A stretch of 33,046 nt of DNA from Oscillospiraceae bacterium (GCA_003512525.1 DOQG01000069.1:1-33046), one strand, 5' to 3'; positions 15,021 to 24,969 are shown, counted from the stretch's first letter. Notes: a model not told the origin generated them from the letters alone. Numbers and translations: made by a program.

Positions 15021-18000
15021 TTAGAAGAAGGAGATCTGTGCGGATTGAGGGAGATCCCCGAATACATTCATATCATACAGCTTGCCGAGAACGGTGCTGT
15101 TTATACCCGACTGTGCCTGAATATCCTCAAGGCAGATGAAATCGCCCTTGTCGATAACTTCCTTGAGCTTGATTGCGGCGTTTTCACCACAACCCTCTAC
15201 CGCAAGGAACGGCAGACGGAGGTTTCCGTCCTCTATTGCATAAGTAGTCGCCCTCGACTTCTTATAATCAACAGGCAGGAACGTTATACCTCTGAGCATC
15301 ATTTCGTATATAAGCAGAAGTGCATCAAGCATACCCTTGTCCTTTGCTGTAGCCTCCGGGTTTGACTGGATAAGCTGTATCTTGTTTCTTACGCTCTCCT
15401 TACCGCCGAGAACCGTCTTTACATCTATATTTTCGGTGTGCTTTGTAAGTATCGCAGAATAAAATTCAGACGGATAGTAGACCTTGAACCAGCACAGCTT
15501 TACAGCACCCGTTACATATGCGGCGGCGTGTGCTTTAGGGAACATATACTTTATCTTCTTACAGCTTTCAATATACCACTGAGGTACATTATTCTCTTCA
15601 AAAGCCTTGTATATATCATCGTTGAACAGCTTCTTGGCATTGCCCTTACGGGTTATCTCCATTATCTTGAATGCGAGCTTCGGCTCAAGTCCCTTATGCA
15701 TAAGATAAACCATAATATCATCACGGCAACCGATAACCTCGGAAATCGTGCATATTCCGTCCGAAATAAGCTCCTGTGCGTTTCCGAGCCATACGTCAGT
15801 ACCGTGCGACAGACCCGAGATCTGTAAAAGGTCGGAGAACTTCTTGGGCTGTGCGTCTTTTAGCATCTGCAAAGTGAACGGTGTGCCAAATTCGGGGATA
15901 CCGTATGTACCGCTTGAAACACCGAGATCCTCCTCCTTTATGCCGAGCGGCTCTGTCGATGTGAACAGCTCCATGACCTTGGGGTCGCTTGTCGGAACGT
16001 CCGCTATCTTTATGCCGGTCATATCTTCAAGGTGCTTATAAAGCGTCGGCACATCGTGTCCGAGCTCGTCGAGCTTAAGGATAGTATCATGCAGTGCATG
16101 GAAGTCGAAGTGCGTTGTGATCATATCGCTCTCCGTCTTGTCCGCCGGGTGCTGAACCGCCGTAAAGTCATAAACCTCATAATCGCTCGGCACTACGACC
16201 ATTCCGCCGGGGTGCTGAGATGTTGTTCTCTTGACACCTGTACAGCCTGCCGCAAGACGTGATATCTCTGCTGAATTTGCAGTCATACCTTTCTTTTCAA
16301 GCCACTTGCGTACAAAGCCTTCCGCAGTCTTTTCCTGTACAGCTGAAATAGTACCCGCCTTGAAAACGTGATCCTTACCGAACAGTTCTTCGGTATATCT
16401 GTGTACCTTGCCCTGTACCTCGCCCGAGAAGTTAAGGTCAATATCAGGCGACTTATCGCCGTCAAAGCCGAGGAACGTTTCAAACGGTATATCGTGACCG
16501 TCACGGATCATATCTATATCGCAGTTGGGGCACTTTTTCGGCGGCAGGTCAAAGCCCGAGCCGTATGAGCCGTCAAGGATAAATTCGTTGTGTCGGCACT
16601 TCGGGCATCTGTAGTGCGGAGGTAAGGGATTGACCTCTGAAATACCAGCCATTATAGCAACTACCGATGAGCCTACCGAGCCTCGTGAGCCTACCAGATA
16701 TCCGTTCTTTTCAGAGAACGCAACAAGCTTCTGCGCTATCATATACAGTACGGCAAATCCGTGCTTTATGATAGAGTCAAGCTCTTTTTTCAGTCGCTTT
16801 TCAACCGTTTCCGGCAGATCATCACCGTACCACGCGTGTGCCCTGTCCCAGCAAAGCTGCTGCAGTTCTTCGTCCGCACCGTCAATATGAGGAGTATATG
16901 TGCCTGTGGGAATAGGCCGTACCACCTCGATCATATCGGCAATTCTGTTCGTGTTTGTAATAACGACTTCCTTTGCCTTTTCTTCACCGAGATAAGCAAA
17001 TTCCTCAAGCATTTCATCGGTAGTCCTGAAATAAAGCGGCGGCTGGTTTGCAAAATCGTCATAGCCCTGTCCTGCCTGCAATACCTCACGGAATACAGCG
17101 TCCTCAGGGTCTTTGAAATGCACGTCACAGGTAGCGACTACCGGCTTTCCGAGCCTGTCGCCAAGCTCAACTATAGCACGGTTGAGATCTCTCAGATCTT
17201 CTTCACTGCTTACCTTGCCGTTTCTAAGCAAAAACATATTATTGCCTATAGGCTGTATCTCAAGATAGTCATAGAAAGATGCTATCTCTTCTATCTTCTC
17301 CTGCGACTCTTTTTCAAGTATCGCCCTGAAAAGCTCGCCCGCCTCACACGCACTGCCTATTATCAGTCCCTCTCTGTACTGCGACAGGAGCGATTTAGGT
17401 ATTCTCGGCTTTTTATAGAAATAGTCAAGGTTCGATGCGGAAATAAGTCTGTACAGATTTTTCAGACCGACCTTGTTCTTCACAAGAATTATCTGATGAT
17501 ATGTAGGAAGCTTCTTTATATCCACACTTCCGAACGCCGTATTGAAATCGCCTATATATTCAAGCTTTGCGGTCTTTCTGGTGTCATTTACTATGTGCAT
17601 ATATATCATACACAGCATTTCTGCGTCCGCAACCGCTCTGTGATGGTCAAAATCGCCGAGCTTGAAATACTTTGCTATTGTATCAAGCTTATAGTTCTTG
17701 ATACCCTTGAGCGCCGCCTTCGCCACACTCAACGTATCGACTACAGGATTATCAAAGTTCTTTCCCATTCTTGCGGCGGCACTTCTGATAAACGACACGT
17801 CAAACTTTGCGTTATGTGCGCAGACAGGCGCATTACCGCAGAATGTCATAAAGTCGCTGACCGCAATATCCTCTGTCGGAGCGTCCGCTACCATATCGTC
17901 CGTGATACCCGTAAGCTCCGTGATATTTGACGGTATCGGCATCATCGGGTTTACAAAAGTAGAAAAACGGTCAACTATCTCCATATTGCGCAGTTTTACC

Positions 18001-19838
18001 GCACCTATTTCGGTTATACGCTCGTTTGCAGGGTGAAGTCCCGTTGTTTCTATATCAAATACGATTATATCGTCCTCGATTTTTATCTTATCACAGCCGT
18101 CTACAACTGCGTTACCGTCATTGACAAAGTACGCTTCAAGTCCGTATATTACCTTGAAGTCGGGATCTTCCTTGTTTATCTTTTCAACGGTATTCATCGC
18201 CTCGGGGTATGCCTGGGCATTACCGTGGTCGGTTATGGCTACTGCCTTATGCCCCCATGCATGAGCCTGCTTTACAAGCACAGACGGAGCTGTAACTGCG
18301 TCCATATCCGACATATTTGTATGCATATGAAGCTCTACTCTTTTTTCGGGAGCATTATCCTGCTTCGGTTTTACCTCGACAAGCATTACCGACTGCGGAT
18401 TAAAGCAGTTGCAGTGCAGAAAATCGTCCGTCTTATAACTGCCGTTTGCAAGTATCTTTGCGCCGTTCTGGATAAAGCTGTAGCTGTCGAGCTTTGTATT
18501 ATAAACAAACAGCTTCATTATCATTGATGAGGTCCTGTCGCTGAATGCGGCGGTGATTATCGTTGACTTGCCGCTCTTGGTTTCTTTCTTTTCAACGTTG
18601 AAGATCTCGCCCCATACGGTAACGTTGTCACGCTCCGTCATAACACTTGCCATTTCAACAGGCGGATCATTTATCGGCTTGCCCATTACAAGCTTTGCCT
18701 TGCTTCCGAAATGGGTCGTTTCAAACATAAGCTCCATTTCCTCGGGCTCGGCAAATACGTTAGCCTTTGTCATGGCAGGAGCGGCAGACGCATTTCCGCC
18801 CTGTGCCGAGGGCTTCGGAGCGGGCGTTTTCATCGTATAGTCGTCACGGAGCGATACCTGCATTATATCTGTCGGGTTGAATTGCATCTCGTTTGCGAAT
18901 GTATCAAGCTTATAGCTTCCGCGCATAACAAACACCGCGCCGTCTTCAAGGAAAGAATAATCATCTATTATCTCAGCCTTTGCAAACAGCTTTACCGGTA
19001 CTCTTCCCGTATCATCGCACAGTGCCGCCGTGATTATCGTATATACTCCGTTACGCGTTTCCTTGTGCTCAACTTCGGTAAGCTCACCCCATATGCTAAC
19101 GCTGTCGCTCTCTTCGCTGAGTGATTTCAGCGACTGCGGAGCTTCCGATATCTCGTTTCCGAGATATAAAAGTCCGTCGGGGTTCAGCTTATCCTCAAGG
19201 TATGTAAGCGTTATCTTGCCGGGACGCTTTCTAGGCTCAGGTCTTGATTTCTTACCTCTGGAGCTTTTGCTCTCGCTTGCACGCTCTGCCGCTTTTCTGT
19301 CTATCTCCTCAAAGTCGGGGAGCGGCTGTGCGGCAAGCTCTTCATAATATCTTTCATCGAGATCGGCATAACCGACTGTTGCATTCTCGCTGAATTTTAC
19401 CGTGACAGCCTTAGAAAACACACCCTTTGTGAACTTCTCTATTTCCTTGTCTATCTTCTCGCTGTATAAAAGATCAATTCCGCCGTGCATAAGCGTAAAC
19501 TCGAACGTATCTCCGTCATCGCTTATTTCGGAATCGTCCATATAGCCGTTTATCACACCGTGTGACGGCTTCAGTATCTGAATAATATCATAAAGATATG
19601 ACGGATTGAACAGCTCGGGTGCATATTTCGGATATATCCTTACCGAAGGCACACCCAGATACTTTTTTATAATGTTACCGGTTTCGGCGAGTACACTGTA
19701 CGGTATCAGCTCATCAGCTTCAAGCTGTAATATCATGCTTTTATCTGCTTCATCACACAGTATCGACAGCAGTCCGGCATTACCTGTCTGCTGCGGCAGT
19801 TCAACATTTTTCAGTAGTTCTTTTAAAATCGCCGACAT
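15021..19838 (-). CDS. polC: DNA polymerase III alpha subunit, PolC type, with doubled OB fold
   Basis: Main replicative polymerase of Gram-positive bacteria, with built-in proofreading. In 1605 residues: an N-terminal domain (1-200) and basic linker, OB fold 1 (about 246-330), linker, OB fold 2 (about 405-490), PHP domain beginning at VELHMHTNMSD (501), an inserted DnaQ-like exonuclease (DIETTG 595-600, HNAKFD 675-680, HHRAVADAE 732-740), the rest of PHP, then the polymerase with GSRGSVGSS (1050-1058), a zinc knuckle (Cys1078, Cys1081, Cys1103, Cys1106) and catalytic Asp1132, Asp1134 (PDIDLNF) and Asp1245 (HFDFH). Typical PolC is about 1430-1470 residues; the excess is explained by the second OB copy and its linker. 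The ribosome site GGAAAG overlaps the ispG stop, linking it to the upstream genes. Confidence 0.98.
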   Translation of the reverse strand: MSAILKELLKNVELPQQTGNAGLLSILCDEADKSMILQLEADELIPYSVLAETGNIIKKYLGVPSVRIYPKYAPELFNPSYLYDIIQILKPSHGVINGYMDDSEISDDGDTFEFTLMHGGIDLLYSEKIDKEIEKFTKGVFSKAVTVKFSENATVGYADLDERYYEELAAQPLPDFEEIDRKAAERASESKSSRGKKSRPEPRKRPGKITLTYLEDKLNPDGLLYLGNEISEAPQSLKSLSEESDSVSIWGELTEVEHKETRNGVYTIITAALCDDTGRVPVKLFAKAEIIDDYSFLEDGAVFVMRGSYKLDTFANEMQFNPTDIMQVSLRDDYTMKTPAPKPSAQGGNASAAPAMTKANVFAEPEEMELMFETTHFGSKAKLVMGKPINDPPVEMASVMTERDNVTVWGEIFNVEKKETKSGKSTIITAAFSDRTSSMIMKLFVYNTKLDSYSFIQNGAKILANGSYKTDDFLHCNCFNPQSVMLVEVKPKQDNAPEKRVELHMHTNMSDMDAVTAPSVLVKQAHAWGHKAVAITDHGNAQAYPEAMNTVEKINKEDPDFKVIYGLEAYFVNDGNAVVDGCDKIKIEDDIIVFDIETTGLHPANERITEIGAVKLRNMEIVDRFSTFVNPMMPIPSNITELTGITDDMVADAPTEDIAVSDFMTFCGNAPVCAHNAKFDVSFIRSAAARMGKNFDNPVVDTLSVAKAALKGIKNYKLDTIAKYFKLGDFDHHRAVADAEMLCMIYMHIVNDTRKTAKLEYIGDFNTAFGSVDIKKLPTYHQIILVKNKVGLKNLYRLISASNLDYFYKKPRIPKSLLSQYREGLIIGSACEAGELFRAILEKESQEKIEEIASFYDYLEIQPIGNNMFLLRNGKVSSEEDLRDLNRAIVELGDRLGKPVVATCDVHFKDPEDAVFREVLQAGQGYDDFANQPPLYFRTTDEMLEEFAYLGEEKAKEVVITNTNRIADMIEVVRPIPTGTYTPHIDGADEELQQLCWDRAHAWYGDDLPETVEKRLKKELDSIIKHGFAVLYMIAQKLVAFSEKNGYLVGSRGSVGSSVVAIMAGISEVNPLPPHYRCPKCRHNEFILDGSYGSGFDLPPKKCPNCDIDMIRDGHDIPFETFLGFDGDKSPDIDLNFSGEVQGKVHRYTEELFGKDHVFKAGTISAVQEKTAEGFVRKWLEKKGMTANSAEISRLAAGCTGVKRTTSQHPGGMVVVPSDYEVYDFTAVQHPADKTESDMITTHFDFHALHDTILKLDELGHDVPTLYKHLEDMTGIKIADVPTSDPKVMELFTSTEPLGIKEEDLGVSSGTYGIPEFGTPFTLQMLKDAQPKKFSDLLQISGLSHGTDVWLGNAQELISDGICTISEVIGCRDDIMVYLMHKGLEPKLAFKIMEITRKGNAKKLFNDDIYKAFEENNVPQWYIESCKKIKYMFPKAHAAAYVTGAVKLCWFKVYYPSEFYSAILTKHTENIDVKTVLGGKESVRNKIQLIQSNPEATAKDKGMLDALLLIYEMMLRGITFLPVDYKKSRATTYAIEDGNLRLPFLAVEGCGENAAIKLKEVIDKGDFICLEDIQAQSGINSTVLGKLYDMNVFGDLPQSAQISFF

Positions 19839-19842
19839 TATT

Positions 19843-20895
19843 TCACTTTCCTTGTCCGTTTACAGTCTTGTTTATTTCACTCATCAGCTCATCAACGAGC
19901 TTTTCTTCCGGCACTCTGCGGATAACTTCGCCTTTTTTGAAGATTATACCCTCACCCTTTGCGCCTGCAATGCCGATATCGGCTTCTCTCGCTTCTCCGG
20001 GGCCGTTCACGACACACCCCATTACAGCTATCTTTATATCGGCGGTTATATCTCTTGTACGCTCCTCGACCTGCTTTGCTATTGATATAAGGTCGATACC
20101 TGTTCTGCCGCAGGTCGGGCAGGAAACTATCTGCACACCGCCGCCTATTCCGACAGCTTTCAGTATATCCTTTGCGGCATAAATTTCTTCAATAGGGTCT
20201 GCTGTCAGTGATACTCTTATCGTATCGCCTATGCCGTCAAGCAGGAGCGAACCTATTCCCGCCGCCGACTTGATTATTCCCATTCGTGTTGTTCCCGCCT
20301 CGGTAACTCCGAGATGCAGCGGATAATCATACATTTCGTGTATCAGTCTGTAGCTTTCGGTCATCAGCTTTACATCGGACGATTTTACCGAAAGCACTAT
20401 ATCGTCAAAATCATATTCGCGGAGCATTTCAACATGACGTGATGCACTCTCGGCAAGTGCTTTAGCAGTCGGTCCTCCGTACTTTGCCAATAGCTCACGC
20501 TCGACAGAACCGCTGTTCACTCCTATCCTTATCGGGATACTGCGGGTGCGGCAAGCGTCCGCCACCGCCTTTACCCTATCCTTGTCCCCGATATTACCGG
20601 GATTTATCCTTATCTTGTCAACGCCTGCCGCCGCACATTCAAGAGCTATCCTGTAATCAAAATGAATGTCCGCCACAACAGGTATATCTACCGCATTTTT
20701 AAGCGCGTAAATAAGCTCCGCATTTCTGACAGTCGGCACTGCCGTGCGTATTATCTCACAGCCTGCCTTTTCAAGCTCAACAGCCTGCTTTACGTTACCC
20801 TCTACATCGTCCGCAGGGATATTCAGCATCGACTGGATATATATATGCTCTCCTCCGAGAGTAAGATTTCCTACTTTAACTTTTTTCTTGCTCAT
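19843..20895 (-). CDS. ispG: 4-hydroxy-3-methylbut-2-enyl diphosphate synthase IspG
   Basis: Iron-sulfur enzyme of the MEP isoprenoid pathway, converting MEcPP to HMBPP. The 350-residue protein has the N-terminal TIM barrel (QSMLNIPADD, VVADIHFDY, RINPGNIG) and the C-terminal 4Fe-4S domain with Cys259, Cys262, Cys294 and the cluster-binding Glu301 (SCPTCGRTG, MGCVVNGPGEA). The start lies one base after the rseP stop. With dxr in the same cluster, two of the pathway's seven steps are encoded here. Confidence 0.97.
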   Translation of the reverse strand: MSKKKVKVGNLTLGGEHIYIQSMLNIPADDVEGNVKQAVELEKAGCEIIRTAVPTVRNAELIYALKNAVDIPVVADIHFDYRIALECAAAGVDKIRINPGNIGDKDRVKAVADACRTRSIPIRIGVNSGSVERELLAKYGGPTAKALAESASRHVEMLREYDFDDIVLSVKSSDVKLMTESYRLIHEMYDYPLHLGVTEAGTTRMGIIKSAAGIGSLLLDGIGDTIRVSLTADPIEEIYAAKDILKAVGIGGGVQIVSCPTCGRTGIDLISIAKQVEERTRDITADIKIAVMGCVVNGPGEAREADIGIAGAKGEGIIFKKGEVIRRVPEEKLVDELMSEINKTVNGQGK

Positions 20896-20896
20896 T

Positions 20897-22129
20897 TTAA
20901 CCGCCTGTAAATATTCTTACAATGTCATTGAACGTTACTATAACCATCAGCACCATAAGCGCAACAATGCCGATAAAGTGCACCATACCCTCGTGTTCCG
21001 CCTTGACAGGCTTTCTTCTTATAAGCTCTATAAACAGGAACACAAGTCGTCCGCCGTCCATAGCAGGTATCGGCAGAAGATTTACAATGCCGACATTTAT
21101 CGCGATAAGCGCCGCCAGTGTCATAAGTGAGCCCCAGCCGAACGATGCAACCGTGCTTACACTCTGAACAACGCCGATAGGTCCCGACATTTCGTTAAGA
21201 CCGTATGTGCCATTGAGCAGATTGCCGAATGATATCCAGATAAGTCTGCCATATGAAACGAAGTTTGCACACGCCGCCTGTATAACGTTTGCAAAGTTGT
21301 GCTTCTGACCGTATACGATGAAGTCAAGATACATATTGTTCTCTTCCGAGGCATATCCGCTCTTGTATTCATCGGCAATAGCGGTAAATGACTTTGCAAA
21401 CTCGGGATCGTTCTTTTCAAGCTCGCCGAACGCCTCGGTATAGCTGTTTGTATCTATATCAAAATATGCTGTCGGAAGCTCAGGATAGCCCTCTTTTTCT
21501 CCAACCAGCTTTTTATACTCGGAGATCATCTTTGCATATGAGCGTGATGCAAACTTAACGTCTTTCAGTTCAATTGACTGACCGTTTCGCTCAACAACGA
21601 AATCATAGCTGTAATACTGTGAGCCGATACCTCTGGACTGGGAGTTAGACAGCTGGAACGATATATCCATTGTTGTATAGATATTCATGCCGTTGATCTT
21701 CAATATCTTATCGTCCGCCTGAAGCACGGAAGAGCTTATCGCACCCTCCTGAAATCCGCCTATCGTGGTGGTCGTAACACTGCTTGAACATAGCACGGAA
21801 ATAACGCAGAAGATAAATCCGAGTACGAAATTCATAAAAGCGCCTGCGGCTATTACGAGTATCCTCATCCACACAGGTCTGTTTCTGAAGCTTCTCGGAT
21901 CATCGTTTTCAACGTCCTCGTCAAGCATTACAGAGCCGCCTATCGGCAGTGCCTTGAAAGCAAACACTGTTTCGCCGATGCGTTTTTTGAACAGCTTCGG
22001 ACCCATACCTACGGCAAATTCCTTGACCTTCATATGGCAGAGTTTCGCTACCGTGAAATGTCCGAATTCGTGTACAAGTATAATTATAAAGAACAGAAGT
22101 ATTCCGAGTAAAATGTTAAGTATGTTCAA
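20897..22129 (-). CDS. rseP: RseP-type site-2 membrane metalloprotease
   Basis: Intramembrane zinc protease (M50B) that trims anti-sigma factors or leftover signal peptides. The 410 residues include the first membrane helix with HEFGH (His20, Glu21, His24), a second helix near 88-112, a periplasmic-side PDZ-like region (about 120-200), and C-terminal helices with the third zinc ligand in NLLPIPAMDGGRL (Asp358). The start is TTG at 22129, supported by AAGGAGG just upstream and by the hydrophobic N-terminus. The stretch at 200-270 (KKLVGEKEGYPELP to NNMYLDF) interrupts the PDZ region more than in short homologues. It sits between dxr and ispG, its usual Firmicute place. Confidence 0.95.
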   Translation of the reverse strand: MNILNILLGILLFFIIILVHEFGHFTVAKLCHMKVKEFAVGMGPKLFKKRIGETVFAFKALPIGGSVMLDEDVENDDPRSFRNRPVWMRILVIAAGAFMNFVLGFIFCVISVLCSSSVTTTTIGGFQEGAISSSVLQADDKILKINGMNIYTTMDISFQLSNSQSRGIGSQYYSYDFVVERNGQSIELKDVKFASRSYAKMISEYKKLVGEKEGYPELPTAYFDIDTNSYTEAFGELEKNDPEFAKSFTAIADEYKSGYASEENNMYLDFIVYGQKHNFANVIQAACANFVSYGRLIWISFGNLLNGTYGLNEMSGPIGVVQSVSTVASFGWGSLMTLAALIAINVGIVNLLPIPAMDGGRLVFLFIELIRRKPVKAEHEGMVHFIGIVALMVLMVIVTFNDIVRIFTGG

Positions 22130-22144
22130 AAGAGCCTCCTTATT

Positions 22145-23290
22145 TTATGCGCGGGCAATTACGTATTCCCTTGCCGCATTCTCACTGTCAAGTATATTAC
22201 CGAGTGTCACCTCATCATGCACACCTACATTTTCGCAGGCATCGGCAACAAGCTCGCCTATGCGATAAAACGGTATCTTATCCTCAAGGAACAATCCGAC
22301 AGCCGCCTCATTTGCACTGTTGAGTACCGTGCAGGCTGTGCCGCCCTTGGCGATCATCTTCTTTGCGTATTTAAGACAGAGGAACGTTTCCTCGTCTGCC
22401 TTTTCAAACGTCATAGTACCGACATCAAAGAGCGAAAGCCGCTTTGCGGGTGACGGGAGTCTTTTCGGGTACGTCAGCGCAAATTGTATAGGTATCCTCA
22501 TATCCGGTACGCCCATCTGACCTATGACCGAGCCGTCCTCAAACTCTACCGCAGAGTGAAGAATACTCTGCCTGTGAACATTTATTTCAACCTGCTCAGG
22601 CTCAACTCCGAACAGCCACACAGCTTCTATAAGCTCAAGCCCTTTATTCATCAGCGTTGCGCTGTCTGTAGTTATCTTCTGACCCATATCCCAGTTAGGG
22701 TGCTTGAGCGCCTGCGCCTTGGTAACTGTTCTGAGCTTATCATAGCTGTAGCCGAAGAAAGGTCCACCAGATGCAGTCAGCAGTATACGCTCTATCTTAC
22801 TGCCGCCGCTTGCCATCATCGACTGGAATATAGCCGAATGCTCGCTGTCTATAGGCAGTATCGGCAGATTTTTCTCTTTTGCCTTACCTATAACAAGCTC
22901 GCCGCCTGTTACCAGTGTTTCCTTGTTAGCGAGCGCTACCCTGTTACCCGCATCAAGCGCCGCAAGTGTCGGACGCAGTCCAACCATTCCGACTACCGAA
23001 TTTACGACCGCATCGGTTTTCATCGATGCCACTTCGCACAGTCCGTCCATACCGCAAAGTACTTTTATATCCGTATCGGCAAGACGCTTTTTCATATCGC
23101 TATAACAATTCTCGTCATATATGCAGACAATATGCGGCATAAACTCACGCGCCTGCTTTTCAAGAAGCCCGGTATTCTTAGCGGCACACAAAGCTGTCGG
23201 TTTTATGCCGTGCATACGGCACACATCAAGTGTCTGTGTGCCTATCGAACCTGTACTTCCGAGCAGTGCTATATTCTTTATAATACTCAA
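22145..23290 (-). CDS. dxr: 1-deoxy-D-xylulose 5-phosphate reductoisomerase Dxr
   Basis: NADPH- and metal-dependent enzyme making MEP, the first committed step of the MEP pathway. The 381-residue protein shows the dinucleotide fold LLGSTGSIGTQ (9-19), the metal-binding PIDSEHSAIFQ, the flexible loop with TASGGPF, HPNWDMGQKIT, and the C-terminal NSANEAAV. The start codon is TTG at 23290 with GAGGT five to six bases before it. Between it and cdsA is a 67-base gap with a strong hairpin. Confidence 0.97.
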   Translation of the reverse strand: MSIIKNIALLGSTGSIGTQTLDVCRMHGIKPTALCAAKNTGLLEKQAREFMPHIVCIYDENCYSDMKKRLADTDIKVLCGMDGLCEVASMKTDAVVNSVVGMVGLRPTLAALDAGNRVALANKETLVTGGELVIGKAKEKNLPILPIDSEHSAIFQSMMASGGSKIERILLTASGGPFFGYSYDKLRTVTKAQALKHPNWDMGQKITTDSATLMNKGLELIEAVWLFGVEPEQVEINVHRQSILHSAVEFEDGSVIGQMGVPDMRIPIQFALTYPKRLPSPAKRLSLFDVGTMTFEKADEETFLCLKYAKKMIAKGGTACTVLNSANEAAVGLFLEDKIPFYRIGELVADACENVGVHDEVTLGNILDSENAAREYVIARA

Positions 23291-23312
23291 TTGTTACCTC
23301 TTTATGACAAAT

Positions 23313-23341
23313 AATGCCGAAGAGTATTCCGCTTCGGCATT
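23313..23341 (-). terminator. Strong hairpin between cdsA and dxr, possible attenuator
   Basis: AATGCCGAAG and CTTCGGCATT form a perfect 10-bp stem around a 9-base loop. On the minus strand it falls 16 bases after the cdsA stop and 22 bases before the dxr start. No T-run follows (TATTTGTCAT), so it may be an RNA-processing or stability element rather than a full terminator. Confidence 0.5.
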
Positions 23342-23357
23342 GTAGTTAAATTTACGA

Positions 23358-24209
23358 TTATGCAATTGGTGTCACGGGAAAATATATCTGGAACATCATA
23401 TATGCAAAGGGTGCGGCAAGCAGAACACTGTCAAAGCGATCAAGAATACCACCGTGTCCGGGCAGTATATTACCGAAATCCTTTACGGAGCATTCTCGCT
23501 TTACAAGTGATGCGGACAGATCCCCGACTACTCCGAGTCCCGATATGATCAGTGCCAGTACAGTGAGATATACCCAGTTTACGCTGAATGTATGCACACC
23601 ACCGTTTATCATGCTGTCGATAAGCTCATATACAAAGCTCATTATAACAGCAAAAACACCCGATGTGATTATTCCGCCGGCAAAGCCTTCCCATGTCTTC
23701 TTCGGGCTTATCGCAGGGCACATCTTATGCTTCCCGAGGAAAGTTCCGACAAAATACGCACCCGCATCGCCGATCCACGCGCTTACCATAGTGTAAACGA
23801 TAAGGAATGTGGCGTGCTCAGGGAATTTTGAGCGCATAAACGCTATAGAACAAAGCGCAAGAGGTATCGCTATCGATACAAATGCAACAAGCGCCACCTG
23901 CTCAAATCTTGCCTTTTCGTGATTGAAAAGCATTCCGAGCAGCATTATAACGACAAATCCGAAGTATATCAGCTTTACATTGTTTCTCAGCGGTTCTATC
24001 CAGAAAATGATAGGTGTTATCGCCGCAAAGATAAGGCTTACTGCAGACGAAAACTTGTTCTTGAGATATTTTGTCGTAACGAGCATTTCATAAACGGCTA
24101 TAACCGAAAATGTAGTCATAGCAACATAATAGAGTACCTCGTTGTTAAGTGCGATAATTAAAATACCGATCGGTATCGCTACCAAAGCGGTCACTATTCT
24201 GGTTACCAT
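23358..24209 (-). CDS. cdsA: Phosphatidate cytidylyltransferase CdsA
   Basis: Integral membrane enzyme making CDP-diacylglycerol from phosphatidic acid and CTP, the precursor of all phospholipids. From the ATG at 24209 it has 283 residues and about eight hydrophobic segments; the signature region is SPKKTWEGFAGG followed by the C-terminal GDLSASLVKRECSVKDFGNILPGHGGILDRFDS motif split over the last loop. The frame is open further upstream into uppS, but the ATG at 24209 has AAGGA five bases before it and starts at the first membrane helix (MVTRIVTALVAIPIG), so it is preferred. The gap to uppS is 22 bases. Confidence 0.95.
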   Translation of the reverse strand: MVTRIVTALVAIPIGILIIALNNEVLYYVAMTTFSVIAVYEMLVTTKYLKNKFSSAVSLIFAAITPIIFWIEPLRNNVKLIYFGFVVIMLLGMLFNHEKARFEQVALVAFVSIAIPLALCSIAFMRSKFPEHATFLIVYTMVSAWIGDAGAYFVGTFLGKHKMCPAISPKKTWEGFAGGIITSGVFAVIMSFVYELIDSMINGGVHTFSVNWVYLTVLALIISGLGVVGDLSASLVKRECSVKDFGNILPGHGGILDRFDSVLLAAPFAYMMFQIYFPVTPIA

Positions 24210-24231
24210 CTTGTTCCTTTCAAAAGCGGCA

Positions 24232-24954
24232 TTACAGTCCGCCGAATCTTCTGTTTCTTCTTGCATACTCGTTACAAGCCGCAATAAGATCCTTCTTAGA
24301 AAAATCCGGCCACAGAACATCCATAAACAGCAGCTCCGCATAAGCTCCCTGCCATATAAGAAAGTTGGAGATCCTCTGCTCTCCGCTCGGTCTTATGATA
24401 AGATCGGCAGGAGGAATGCCCTTTGTATAGAGATAATCGTCAAAGTCGTCCTCGGTAAAGTCGTCAAGGTTTATCTTTCCGTCCTTATAATCCCTTGCAA
24501 GACGCTTTGCGGCAGTCAATATCTCGTCCTTGCCGCCGTAATTCAGCGCAACAAGCACATACAGACCGTCGTTATTCTTTGATATTTCTTCTATCTCAAC
24601 AAGTCTTGCCTGTATATCTTCCGCAAAAGCAGACTTATCACCGATAAAGATTATCCTTGTGTTCTTCTGTGCCATACTGCGTATATCGTCAAGATATTTT
24701 TCAAGCAGTTTCATAATGGCGTCAACTTCATCCTTCGGACGCTTCCAGTTTTCGGTTGAAAACGCATAGAAAGTGCAGTATTTAATTCCGACCTCGCGGC
24801 AGTCCTCAACAGTGCGCCTGAACACCTTTGCGCCCTGCGAATGACCCGCCTTTCTCGGAAGTCCTCTTTTTTTAGCCCACCTTCCGTTTCCGTCCATGAT
24901 AAATCCTACATGGAGCGGAACACAAGGTAAAGCTTCGTTCTTTATATCAGCCAA
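24232..24954 (-). CDS. uppS: Undecaprenyl diphosphate synthase UppS
   Basis: Cis-prenyltransferase building the C55 lipid carrier for peptidoglycan. The 240-residue protein has the substrate motif MDGNGRWAKKRG with catalytic Asp21, the GHSQGAK segment, YAFSTENWKRP, NYGGKDEI, and the C-terminal RPSGEQRISNFLIWQGAYAEL block. The start appears to be TTG at 24954; the ribosome site is weak, and no other in-frame start exists between an upstream stop and the catalytic motif. It follows frr after 15 bases. Confidence 0.96.
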   Translation of the reverse strand: MADIKNEALPCVPLHVGFIMDGNGRWAKKRGLPRKAGHSQGAKVFRRTVEDCREVGIKYCTFYAFSTENWKRPKDEVDAIMKLLEKYLDDIRSMAQKNTRIIFIGDKSAFAEDIQARLVEIEEISKNNDGLYVLVALNYGGKDEILTAAKRLARDYKDGKINLDDFTEDDFDDYLYTKGIPPADLIIRPSGEQRISNFLIWQGAYAELLFMDVLWPDFSKKDLIAACNEYARRNRRFGGL

Positions 24955-24969
24955 TTTGATTACCGATAA

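Noticed and set aside
16761..17930. 389-codon plus-strand frame opposite polC
   Set aside because: Lies wholly inside polC on the other strand with Tyr/Cys/Arg-rich shadow composition; no domain recognised.
24209..24341. Longer cdsA start reaching into uppS
   Set aside because: It would add a non-hydrophobic Cys/Arg-rich extension overlapping uppS; the ATG at 24209 has a good ribosome site and begins at the first membrane helix.
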